Of a stretch of 64,000 nt of DNA, positions 8,890-16,176 are shown one piece after another. Numbering within the stretch: the first letter of the stretch is position 1; each line of letters begins with the position of its first letter. The DNA is from Phycisphaeraceae bacterium (GTDB lineage: Bacteria; Planctomycetota; Phycisphaerae; Phycisphaerales; UBA1924), in contig JAHBXF010000002.1 of NCBI GenBank assembly GCA_019636615.1, positions 622,001 through 686,000 of the forward strand. The letters are read 5' to 3'. The position numbers were made by a program, and so were the translations under genes. The notes beneath the pieces are model-generated. The model ran no database searches and was not told the origin of the DNA. It was given only the letters and a program-made list of their open reading frames with translations.

Positions 8890-9549
8890 ATGTCCTCTGC
8901 CTCGGACAACGCCCCCCTCGAACCGTCGAGCCCCTCAGGGCCCGAATGGGCGGATCCTGCACGCCTGCGACCCGTGTTCCAGTCCCGCCGCCTGATCGTC
9001 GGCATCACCGGCGGCATCGCCGCGTACAAGACCGCCACGATGGTCAGCCGATTGGCGCAGGCCGGGGCCTCGATCACGGTCTGCATGACCGAATCCGCCG
9101 CGAGGTTCGTGACCCCGCTCACATTCCAGGCGCTCTCGGGCAGCCCCGTGTACACGAGCCAGTGGGAGCACATCGAGAGCAACGATCCGCAGCACATCGC
9201 CCTGGCCTCGCGCGCAGACGCCATGCTCATCGCCCCTTGCTCGATGGACTGCATGGCCCGCCTCGCGAATGGTCAGGCTCCCGATGTCGTCACGCTGATC
9301 GCATCCGCGATCAACCGCGCCTCCACGCCTGTGCTCCTGGCTCCGTCCATGAATGAGGTCATGTGGTCGCAGCCGGCAACGGTGCGCAACGCCGCCCAAC
9401 TCGTTCAAGATGGTTTCACCCTCGTCGGCCCCGCGTCGGGCTGGCAGGCATGCCGCGCGGTTGGCCCGGGGCGCATGAGCGAGCCGGAAGAGATCCTGGC
9501 GGCCCTGGCCACGGCGCTCACGTTGGCCCGCGGCGCGCGCCGCCCGTGA
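8890..9549 (+). CDS. coaC: Phosphopantothenoylcysteine decarboxylase (CoaC-type flavoprotein)
   Basis: FMN-dependent decarboxylation of 4'-phosphopantothenoylcysteine in coenzyme A synthesis. 219 residues. The flavoprotein core starts RRLIVGITGGIAAYK near residue 30. The active-site His lies in NDPQHIALASRADAMLIAP, the substrate-clamp APSMNEVMW motif is near residue 155, and the Cys-containing GWQACRAVGPGRMSEPEEI follows. It lacks the C-terminal CoaB synthetase domain of fused CoaBC, so the synthetase must be encoded separately. Start at ATG 8890 gives a Ser/Pro-rich leader. Starts upstream overlapping rpoZ (TTG 8803) look unlikely. Follows rpoZ by 43 bases. Confidence 0.88.
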   Translation: MSSASDNAPLEPSSPSGPEWADPARLRPVFQSRRLIVGITGGIAAYKTATMVSRLAQAGASITVCMTESAARFVTPLTFQALSGSPVYTSQWEHIESNDPQHIALASRADAMLIAPCSMDCMARLANGQAPDVVTLIASAINRASTPVLLAPSMNEVMWSQPATVRNAAQLVQDGFTLVGPASGWQACRAVGPGRMSEPEEILAALATALTLARGARRP

Positions 9550-9590
9550 TCTTGCTCACACACCGGCCCGGGCGTAGCCTTGCGTTCATC

Positions 9591-10277
9591 ATGAACCAAG
9601 CCCGCGCCAGCCTCATCCCTGCCCAGCGTCCATCACTCCGGGCCTTCCCGTTGTATCTCGCGGTGTTCGTGTCGCCCGCATGGGCCGCGGGCCTGGACCT
9701 CTCCCCCGCTTCGGTCACATTGCAGCCCGCAGCGCAGTCACCCGTCGCCCAAACCCCCGCGCTGACCGAGCCAGACCTTGCGGCACCCAAGCCCTTCGGC
9801 GCCCGGGGCACCTCGTGGTTCACGGTCGGCGCCGGCATCGGCCATGATTTCAGCCGCGCCACCGACAGCAGCCTGTACGGATCATTCTCCTACTTCGTCG
9901 CCGACGATGTCGAAATCGCCGGGGAACTCGGCGCGTGGTATTTTTCTCAAGCCGGGGATGACGCCCTGGGCCTGGCGCCCATGGTCGTCTTCCGCTGGCA
10001 TTTCGTCAACAGGCAGTCCTGGTCACTCTTCGCCGACGCCGGAATCGGCGTGCTTCTCTCCACCGACGATGTGCCCGAAGACGGAACAAGTTTCAACTTC
10101 TCCCCCCGTGTGGGCGTGGGTTTCACCCACCGCATCACCGATTCGGCCACGGGGCCCCGACTCGTCGCCGGCCTGCGATGGCAGCATTTCTCCAACGCGA
10201 GGATCAACGGCGACGACGACAACCCGGGCCGCGACGACCTGTTCGTCTACGGCGGCGTCATGTGGCAGTTCCGTTGA
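9591..10277 (+). CDS. PagL-like outer-membrane barrel (putative lipid A 3-O-deacylase)
   Basis: 228 residues with a hydrophobic signal segment (FPLYLAVFVSPAWA) near residues 19-32 and predicted cut at AWAAG. The mature part alternates hydrophobic/polar like an outer-membrane beta-barrel (TSWFTVGAGIGHDF, YGSFSYFVADDVEIAGELGAWYF, MVVFRWHFV). Near the C-terminus LRWQHFSNARI carries the HxSN motif that holds the catalytic His and Ser of PagL, and the chain ends in a barrel-type aromatic strand (GGVMWQF). The third catalytic residue, a Glu in PagL, is not obvious, so lipid A deacylase activity is inferred and unproven. lpxB elsewhere in the window shows that the cell makes lipid A. Confidence 0.68.
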   Translation: MNQARASLIPAQRPSLRAFPLYLAVFVSPAWAAGLDLSPASVTLQPAAQSPVAQTPALTEPDLAAPKPFGARGTSWFTVGAGIGHDFSRATDSSLYGSFSYFVADDVEIAGELGAWYFSQAGDDALGLAPMVVFRWHFVNRQSWSLFADAGIGVLLSTDDVPEDGTSFNFSPRVGVGFTHRITDSATGPRLVAGLRWQHFSNARINGDDDNPGRDDLFVYGGVMWQFR

Positions 10278-10283
10278 GCGAGT

Positions 10284-11252
10284 TCACTCGTTGGCCGCAC
10301 GCACGGAAGGCGCGACCGCGCCAACATCCGTCCAGCGCACGCTGTTCCTCCCCGCCTTTTTCGCGGCGTAGAGGTTGCGATCAGCCGTGTCCACCCACTC
10401 CTGCTCCCCGATCTCCGCGGGCCGGCTCGCCCCGGCTACACCGATCGACGCGGTGACGTTGCGGTCCAGCGGTCGCTCCCATACTTCACGTTCCACCGCC
10501 TCACGGATACGTTCGCACACCTGCGCGGCATCCTCCGGCGTGGTCTCCGGCATCACGATCACAAACTCCTCACCACCGAAGCGGCACACCAGATCGTGGG
10601 CTCGGCATTCCTGATGCAGAATCCTCGCGACACCGCACAACACCGTGTCGCCCACCAGGTGCCCGTACGTGTCATTGATCGATTTGAAATGGTCGAGGTC
10701 GACCACCGCCAGCGAGAGCGGGTGTCCATACCGCACCGCGCGGGCATATTCCTCGCTCCACCGCTGATCGAAGAAAGACCTGTTCCAGAGCCCCGTCAAA
10801 CCGTCAATCTGCGCCCGCTGCGCCAGCATCTGGATCAACTGCCGCATCTTCAGCGCTTGCCGCACCCGCACGCGCAGTTCCGTCATCTCAAAGGGCTTGG
10901 TGACATAGTCAACCGCGCCAAGGTCAAAGGCTTTCACCTTGTCGTTGGGCCCGCTGTTCCCCGAGACCACAATCACCGGGATGTCATGGGTGGCGCTGTC
11001 GGCCTTGAGCATCGCCAGAACATCGAGCCCGTGCATGCAGGGCATATCCAGATCCAGCAGGATCAGCGCCGGGTTCATCGCCGCGGCCATCGCGACACCA
11101 TCGGGCCCCGTCAGCGCCGAGTGAAACGTGATGTTCTCCTGACGCAGACGCGCGTGCAGAATCCGATGAACATCGGGTGAGTCATCGATCACCAGCACCG
11201 CCGCGCCCGGTGCTCCCTCTCCATTGATGTCACCGGGTCCGCTGTGCGTCAT
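10284..11252 (-). CDS. Response regulator with diguanylate cyclase (REC-GGDEF)
   Basis: 322 residues. The receiver domain (~residues 18-135) has the acidic pair DDS, phospho-acceptor Asp in LILLDLDMP and Lys in VTKPF. The GGDEF domain (~residues 150-305) has active-site GGEEF and catalytic-region DLDHFKSIND. An RAHD allosteric I-site stands exactly five residues before GGEEF, so product inhibition by c-di-GMP is expected. The architecture is that of PleD/WspR: phosphorylation should raise c-di-GMP synthesis. A same-strand Hpt protein lies 34 bases upstream, suggesting the two belong to one phosphorelay. The convergent PagL-like gene ends 6 bases away. Confidence 0.93.
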   Translation of the reverse strand: MTHSGPGDINGEGAPGAAVLVIDDSPDVHRILHARLRQENITFHSALTGPDGVAMAAAMNPALILLDLDMPCMHGLDVLAMLKADSATHDIPVIVVSGNSGPNDKVKAFDLGAVDYVTKPFEMTELRVRVRQALKMRQLIQMLAQRAQIDGLTGLWNRSFFDQRWSEEYARAVRYGHPLSLAVVDLDHFKSINDTYGHLVGDTVLCGVARILHQECRAHDLVCRFGGEEFVIVMPETTPEDAAQVCERIREAVEREVWERPLDRNVTASIGVAGASRPAEIGEQEWVDTADRNLYAAKKAGRNSVRWTDVGAVAPSVRAANE

Positions 11253-11286
11253 TCGCAGTATCCGCTCGGGTCAACGCTGGTTCGGT

Positions 11287-11634
11287 TCACGCCCGCACAC
11301 TCTGACAGAGCACCGCCAGGTTCTTGATCGAGTCCGCGAGCGCCGTGAGCCGCTCGTCATCCAGCACCGGGCCCGTGCGGAGCAAGTCTTCGACCTTCGC
11401 CGCGGCGTCACCCACCACCGGGAAGCCGTACCCCGCCGAGGAGCCCTTCAACTGGTGCGCGATCCGGTGCACATTCTCCCATTGCTGATGGCGGAATGCG
11501 TCCAGCATCCGCTCCATCCGCTCGGGAATCTCCGTCACGAACAGCGAAACCAGTTCCCGCATCTCCGGATCATCCGCGTACTGGCTTCGGATCGGGTCGG
11601 ACGGCTTGGGCTGGCCTTGAAATGAGTGTGTCAC
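11287..11634 (-). CDS. Histidine phosphotransfer (Hpt) domain protein
   Basis: A single Hpt four-helix domain of about 115 residues. The phosphorylatable His is in VHRIAHQLKGSSAGYGF, the classic HxLKGxxxxxG signature, preceded by LVSLFVTEIPERMERML. It should shuttle phosphate between a hybrid kinase and a receiver. The most likely receiver is the adjacent REC-GGDEF protein 34 bases downstream on the same strand. Start is uncertain: the open frame continues far upstream antisense to argC, but only the GTG near 11634 gives Hpt-domain length and no strong ribosome-binding site is visible. No hybrid kinase is encoded next to it. Confidence 0.8.
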   Translation of the reverse strand: MTHSFQGQPKPSDPIRSQYADDPEMRELVSLFVTEIPERMERMLDAFRHQQWENVHRIAHQLKGSSAGYGFPVVGDAAAKVEDLLRTGPVLDDERLTALADSIKNLAVLCQSVRA

Positions 11635-11687
11635 GCATCGAGCATCGGCCAGATCCTCCCGCGGATTTGGCCCGGCCGGACACCAAT

Positions 11688-11718
11688 TTGCACCGCCGTC
11701 GGAGGAGATTCCTACAGT
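11688..11718 (+). promoter_or_regulatory. Possible promoter for the arg cluster
   Basis: TTGCAC (11688-11693) and TACAGT (11713-11718) separated by 19 bases, 42 bases before the argC ATG. The spacing is long, so this is a weak candidate. No ARG-box-like palindrome was recognised. Confidence 0.3.
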
Positions 11719-11760
11719 CTTTGCGAGTCCGAGAATTTCTTGCCTGGCGGATCTTTCTGC

Positions 11761-12813
11761 ATGAAACGTGTTGCCATCATCGGTGCCGGTGGGTATAGCG
11801 GCGCCGAACTCGTCTCCATCCTTCTCAACCACCCCGCCGTCAGCATTGTGGGTCTGTACGGCTCGGCGCGCCGCGAACGCGACGGCATCGCCCAGAACTA
11901 CTCCTCGGTCTTTCCCCGGTTCCGGGGCCGCCTCGACCTGCCACTTCTCGCGACAGATCTTGACGCCATCGCCCATGCCCTTCCCGACGCCGTCTTTCTC
12001 GCGACGCCGCACGAGGCAAGCCTGGAACTCGCAGCCGGTCTGCTCCAGCGCGGCCTGACCGTGCTCGACCTGTCCGCGGCGTTCCGCTTTCAAGACCCCG
12101 CCGTCTACCCGCTTCACTACGGCTTCTCTCACCACAACCTCGACCTTCTCCAGCGTGCCGTCTACGGGCTCCCAGAACTCCACCGCTCGCGCCTGAGCAC
12201 AGCCGATCTCATCGCCGTGCCCGGCTGCTACCCAACCTCGGCCATTCTTCCCCTGACTCCGCTCGTCAAGGCCGGCGCCATCCGCCAAGACGACCGGGGC
12301 ATCCGCCCGCCGATCATCACTTCCACCAGCGGGGTGAGCGGCGCGGGAAGGGCCCTCAAGCAGAACTCCCTCTTCTGCGAGGTCAGCCTTCAGCCCTACG
12401 GCGTTTTTTCGCACAGGCACACCCCCGAAATTCAGACCTACTGCGGGGCGCCGGTCGTCTTCACGCCCCACCTCGGCCCGTTCGTTCGCGGCATCCTCTC
12501 GACCATTCACGCCGACCTCGCCGACGGCTGGAGCGCCGACGCCGTGGGAAAGATCCTGCATCAGGCGTACGGAAACGAGCCCTTTGTCCGGCTGTGCCCG
12601 CCGGGCGTCTGGCCCGCGATCGCGGACGTGGCGCACACGAACTTCTGCGACATCGGGTGGGCTGTAGATCCCACACAGCGGCACCTCATCCTCGTGAGCG
12701 CCATCGACAATCTTGTCAAGGGTGCCGCCGGGCAGGCCGTGCAATGCATGAACATCCGACTCGGTCTGGACGAACGTCTCTCTCTTGTGCCCTGCTCTTC
12801 TGATACCCGCTGA
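11761..12813 (+). CDS. argC: N-acetyl-gamma-glutamyl-phosphate reductase
   Basis: NADPH-dependent reduction of N-acetylglutamyl phosphate to the semialdehyde, third step of arginine synthesis. 350 residues, typical for the family. Rossmann start MKRVAIIGAGGYSGAELVSILLNHP at residue 1, catalytic Cys in VPGCYPTSAIL, the downstream TSTSGVSGAGR loop and the active-site His region near SHRHTPEI. The ATG at 11761 gives the canonical N-terminus; the frame is open upstream but unconserved. First gene of the argC-argB-argF-argG run; argB begins 16 bases after its stop. Confidence 0.97.
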   Translation: MKRVAIIGAGGYSGAELVSILLNHPAVSIVGLYGSARRERDGIAQNYSSVFPRFRGRLDLPLLATDLDAIAHALPDAVFLATPHEASLELAAGLLQRGLTVLDLSAAFRFQDPAVYPLHYGFSHHNLDLLQRAVYGLPELHRSRLSTADLIAVPGCYPTSAILPLTPLVKAGAIRQDDRGIRPPIITSTSGVSGAGRALKQNSLFCEVSLQPYGVFSHRHTPEIQTYCGAPVVFTPHLGPFVRGILSTIHADLADGWSADAVGKILHQAYGNEPFVRLCPPGVWPAIADVAHTNFCDIGWAVDPTQRHLILVSAIDNLVKGAAGQAVQCMNIRLGLDERLSLVPCSSDTR

Positions 12814-12829
12814 CCCCCAACCGGCCGCC

Positions 12830-13666
12830 ATGCTTTCTCCACACACGCTCTTCGATCCTTTGCGTCCCATCGTCGTCAAAATCGGCGGCACCACCCTCGA
12901 AGAGCAGTCCTCGCTGCCCACGCTCTGGAAGTCGCTCGTCGAACTCTCCGAGCGACATCCCGCCGGAGTCGTCCTGCTCCACGGCGGCGGAAAAGCCGTC
13001 GACCGTCACCTCGCGCGCCTCGGCATGACCACACAACGGCGAGAGGGAATCAGAATCACCCCGCCAGACCAGATGGGCGAGATCGTCTCGGTCCTTGCAG
13101 GCATCACGAACAAGTCGCTGGTCGCGTCGATTCTGCGGGCTGGCGGCAGACCTGTCGGGCTCTGCCTGGGCGATGGCCGTTCCTTCGCCACGGAGAAGAC
13201 CGCCAGATACGACTTCGACCCGGGATGCGTGGGCGAAGTGCTGATTCATCACCAGCACCCCCCGGGCTGGGACGCTTCGTTGATCAGACTTCTGCTCTCC
13301 CAGCGGTTCATTCCTGTGCTCGCTTCCATCGGCATCAGCCCCTCAGGCGAGTTTCTCAATGTCAACGCCGACGACGCCGCGGCGGGCGTGGCGGTGGCCC
13401 TCTCGGCGGGGGCGCTGGTTCTGCTGACCGATGTGCCCGGCCTGCTCAACGCCGCGGGAGAGGTTGTGCCCTCGGCGGACGCCGGCACGATCGAGGCCAT
13501 GATCGCCTCGGGTGAGATCAAGGGGGGCATGATCCCCAAAACCCGGGCCGCGCTCCAGACATCCCGCGCGTGCCGCGCGCCGGTGGTCATCCTCAGCGGC
13601 AATGACCCGACTTCCCTCACGTCGCTCTTCGCGGGGCATCCGGCGGGCACGCATATCGTTTCGTGA
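12830..13666 (+). CDS. argB: Acetylglutamate kinase
   Basis: Phosphorylates N-acetylglutamate, normally the regulated step of arginine synthesis. 278 residues. Lys/Gly motif IVVKIGGTTLEEQ near residue 13, the nucleotide/substrate HGGGKAVDRHL segment, NVNADDAAAGVA and the KGGMIPKT signature near the C-terminal third. The amino-acid-kinase fold is complete. An upstream in-frame ATG (12785) would overlap argC and add unconserved sequence, so 12830 is chosen. No argJ or argA gene lies nearby, so the acetyl-cycle entry enzyme is encoded elsewhere. Confidence 0.95.
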   Translation: MLSPHTLFDPLRPIVVKIGGTTLEEQSSLPTLWKSLVELSERHPAGVVLLHGGGKAVDRHLARLGMTTQRREGIRITPPDQMGEIVSVLAGITNKSLVASILRAGGRPVGLCLGDGRSFATEKTARYDFDPGCVGEVLIHHQHPPGWDASLIRLLLSQRFIPVLASIGISPSGEFLNVNADDAAAGVAVALSAGALVLLTDVPGLLNAAGEVVPSADAGTIEAMIASGEIKGGMIPKTRAALQTSRACRAPVVILSGNDPTSLTSLFAGHPAGTHIVS

Positions 13667-13753
13667 TTGCCCCCTGCCGCCCAGCACGCGCGCGGCTCAG
13701 CACTCGCCCACTTCACGCCCCCACCACCCACCAAGAAAGCACCCCGAACCCAG

Positions 13754-14749
13754 ATGGCCAAGAAGAAAGCAACCAGAAAGAGCGCCAAGCCACGCCCCGC
13801 GCGCAAGCGGTCGACCATGGTCGGCGCAGACTTCCTCTCGCTCACACAGCGTTCACCCGCTGATGTCGTCTCGCTCTTTCAGACCGCGGCCAAGGTCAAA
13901 CGCAACATCCGTCCCTATCGGCGCGCCCTCGAAGGCACCACCACGGTGCTCCTCTTCGAGAAGTCCTCCCTCCGCACCCGGATCACCTTCGAAACAGGAA
14001 TCAACGCCCTGGGCGGAACCGCCCTGTACATGGACCACGCCAATCAACGCCTCGGCGAACGAGAAAGCGTGCGAGACTACGGCAAAAACCTCGAACGCTG
14101 GGTCGATTGCGTGGTCGCCCGTGTCTATCGCCAGTCCGTCATCGAAGAACTCGCCGACAACGCCTCCATTCCCATCATCAACGCCCTCTCTGATCGGTTC
14201 CACCCCTGCCAGGCGCTGGCAGACCTCTTTTCACTCTGGGAACGGGCAGGCGGTCTCGACGGTCTGCGTCTGGCGTATATCGGCGACGGCAACAACGTCT
14301 GCCACTCTCTCATGCACGCGGCCTCCATGCTCGGCGTCGATATGACCGTGATCACCCCGGCCGGCTACAGCCCCGCCCCGGACGTGGTCGAAGAGAGCCT
14401 CGCCCTCGCCGCCGAGTCCGGCGCTGTTCTCGCCTTCAGCCACGACCCCGCGGTCATCGAGAGCCACCACGCCGTCTACACCGATGTCTGGGTTTCCATG
14501 GGCCAGGCCGACGAGGCCGGCAAACGACGCTCCGCCTTCGCCGATTACGCCGTCACACCTTCGCTCATGCAGACCGCCTCGCGCGGCATCAAGGGCGGAA
14601 GCCTCTTCATGCACTGCCTTCCCGCGCTGCGCGGCGTCGAAGTCATGGATGAGGTCATCGACGCGCCAACCTCGATTGTCTACGACCAGGCCGAGAACCG
14701 GATGCACGTGCAGAACGCGCTCCTCCTGCACATGTTCGGCAAAGCCTGA
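13754..14749 (+). CDS. argF: Ornithine carbamoyltransferase
   Basis: Makes citrulline from ornithine and carbamoyl phosphate. 331 residues. Carbamoyl-phosphate loop SSLRTR (family SxRTR), FHPCQALADL, the SMGQADEAGKR region and HCLPALRG near the C-terminus are all present. Unusual feature: the first ~25 residues (AKKKATRKSAKPRPARKRS) are a strongly basic tail before the normal enzyme start near MVGADFLSLTQ. A start at that Met (13817) would remove the tail, and the ribosome-binding sites do not decide between them. The gene begins 87 bases after argB. Confidence 0.95.
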   Translation: MAKKKATRKSAKPRPARKRSTMVGADFLSLTQRSPADVVSLFQTAAKVKRNIRPYRRALEGTTTVLLFEKSSLRTRITFETGINALGGTALYMDHANQRLGERESVRDYGKNLERWVDCVVARVYRQSVIEELADNASIPIINALSDRFHPCQALADLFSLWERAGGLDGLRLAYIGDGNNVCHSLMHAASMLGVDMTVITPAGYSPAPDVVEESLALAAESGAVLAFSHDPAVIESHHAVYTDVWVSMGQADEAGKRRSAFADYAVTPSLMQTASRGIKGGSLFMHCLPALRGVEVMDEVIDAPTSIVYDQAENRMHVQNALLLHMFGKA

Positions 14750-14838
14750 ACTTGAGCGACCGCCCAATCCCGCCCCCGCACGACACAACTCAGCCCAATC
14801 CCCCACCGCTCCGACTGTTTCACAGGACCCGCACGAAC

Positions 14839-16053
14839 ATGAAGAAGAAAGTTGCTCTTGCCTACTCCGGCGGTCTCGATACTTCCTGCATCGTTCCCTG
14901 GCTGCGAGAAAACCTTGATTGCGAGGTTGTCTGCGTGGTCGGAGACGTCGGCCAGGGCGCCGATGAACTGACAGGCGTTGAGAAAAAGGCGAAGGATTCC
15001 GGCGCGGTCGAGTGCCACGTTGTAGACCTTCGCGCCGAGTTTGTCGACGAGTTCGTCTTCCCCACCATCATCGCAGGCTCGCTCTACGAGGGCCGCTACC
15101 TCCTGGGCACCGCCATCGCACGCCCGGTGCTCGCCCGGGGGCAAGTGAACGTTGCCCGACAGACCGGGTGCACCGCGCTGGCCCACGGTTGCACGGGCAA
15201 AGGAAACGATCAGGTCCGATTCGAGAGTGCCTACGCCGCGCTCGCCCCGGATATGGAGATCATCGCCCCGTGGCGGATGGACGCCTGGAAACTCTCCGGC
15301 CGCCTGGCCATGCTCGAATATCTGCGCGAGCGGAACATCCCCACCACCGCCAGCGCGACCAAGATCTACAGCCGCGACCGGAACCTCTGGCACATCAGCC
15401 ACGAGGGCGGCACGATCGAAGACCCATGGAACGCCCCGCCCGATGATGCCTGGATGCTGACCGCCGACCCGGCGCAGGCCCCCGACACCCCATCCGAAGT
15501 TTCTATCACGTTCGCCGCCGGCAAGCCGGTCGCGCTGAACGGGGCTTCGATGCCCGGCTGGCAACTCATCGAGAAACTCAACGCCATCGCCGGCGCTCAT
15601 GGCGTAGGCCGTGTAGACCTCGTCGAGAACAGGCGCGTGGGCATGAAGAGTCGCGGCCTGTACGAAACCCCGGGCGGCACCGTCATTGTGGAAGCCCTGC
15701 GTGCCCTCGAAGAACTCGTGCTCGACCGCGAGACTCGCCACTACCGCGAACACCTGGGGTTGACCTTCGCGGAACTGGTCTATGACGGCCGTTGGTTCAC
15801 GCCCCTGCGCGAAGCCCTCTGGGCGTGCGCCAGGAAGATCGCCGAACCCCTCGAAGGGGAGATCGTTGTGCGCCTCTTCAAGGGCACGGCCACCGCCGTT
15901 CGGCGCAGAAGCCCCAACAGCCTCTACGCCGAGAAGATGGTCTCCTTCGAAGGCGAGGATGTCTACAGCCAGAAAGACGCCGGGGGCTTCATCCGGCTGC
16001 TGAGCCTGGGCGAACGCATCCGCGCCCTCAAGGCTTCCGGCCGCGTCTCCTGA
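14839..16053 (+). CDS. argG: Argininosuccinate synthase
   Basis: Condenses citrulline with aspartate using ATP. 404 residues, typical length. ATP pyrophosphatase loop AYSGGLDTSCIVPWL at residues 8-22, the ALAHGCTGKGNDQVRFE signature near 115, and SHEGGTIEDPWN. MKKKVALAYSGG at 14839 is the conserved start; upstream in-frame codons read as low-complexity Pro-rich sequence. Last gene of the arg cluster; argH is 10.7 kb further right. It faces the dockerin gene tail to tail, and the hairpin between them terminates the opposite strand. Confidence 0.97.
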   Translation: MKKKVALAYSGGLDTSCIVPWLRENLDCEVVCVVGDVGQGADELTGVEKKAKDSGAVECHVVDLRAEFVDEFVFPTIIAGSLYEGRYLLGTAIARPVLARGQVNVARQTGCTALAHGCTGKGNDQVRFESAYAALAPDMEIIAPWRMDAWKLSGRLAMLEYLRERNIPTTASATKIYSRDRNLWHISHEGGTIEDPWNAPPDDAWMLTADPAQAPDTPSEVSITFAAGKPVALNGASMPGWQLIEKLNAIAGAHGVGRVDLVENRRVGMKSRGLYETPGGTVIVEALRALEELVLDRETRHYREHLGLTFAELVYDGRWFTPLREALWACARKIAEPLEGEIVVRLFKGTATAVRRRSPNSLYAEKMVSFEGEDVYSQKDAGGFIRLLSLGERIRALKASGRVS

Positions 16054-16109
16054 GTCACCTCTGGGCGGCACACGTTGGCCTTGGATCCGCAGACTCTGGC
16101 TCATCAGTG

Positions 16110-16143
16110 AAAAACCGGCGCCGCGCATCTCGCGCGGCGCCGG
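16110..16143 (-). terminator. Intrinsic terminator of the HAF-repeat dockerin gene
   Basis: Perfect 12-bp stem: CCGGCGCCGCGC (16115-16126) pairs with 16132-16143 around a 5-base loop. Read leftward it is followed directly by five T (16114-16110), so it terminates the minus-strand gene ending at 16177. It could also slow read-through from argG. Confidence 0.85.
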
Positions 16144-16176
16144 CAGGCAGAGAGTGTGCTCACAGCCAATCCGAGA

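Noticed and set aside
11635-12921. N-terminal extension of the Hpt gene antisense to argC
   Set aside because: The frame is open for 544 codons but only the final ~115 residues have Hpt character; the rest mirrors argC coding.
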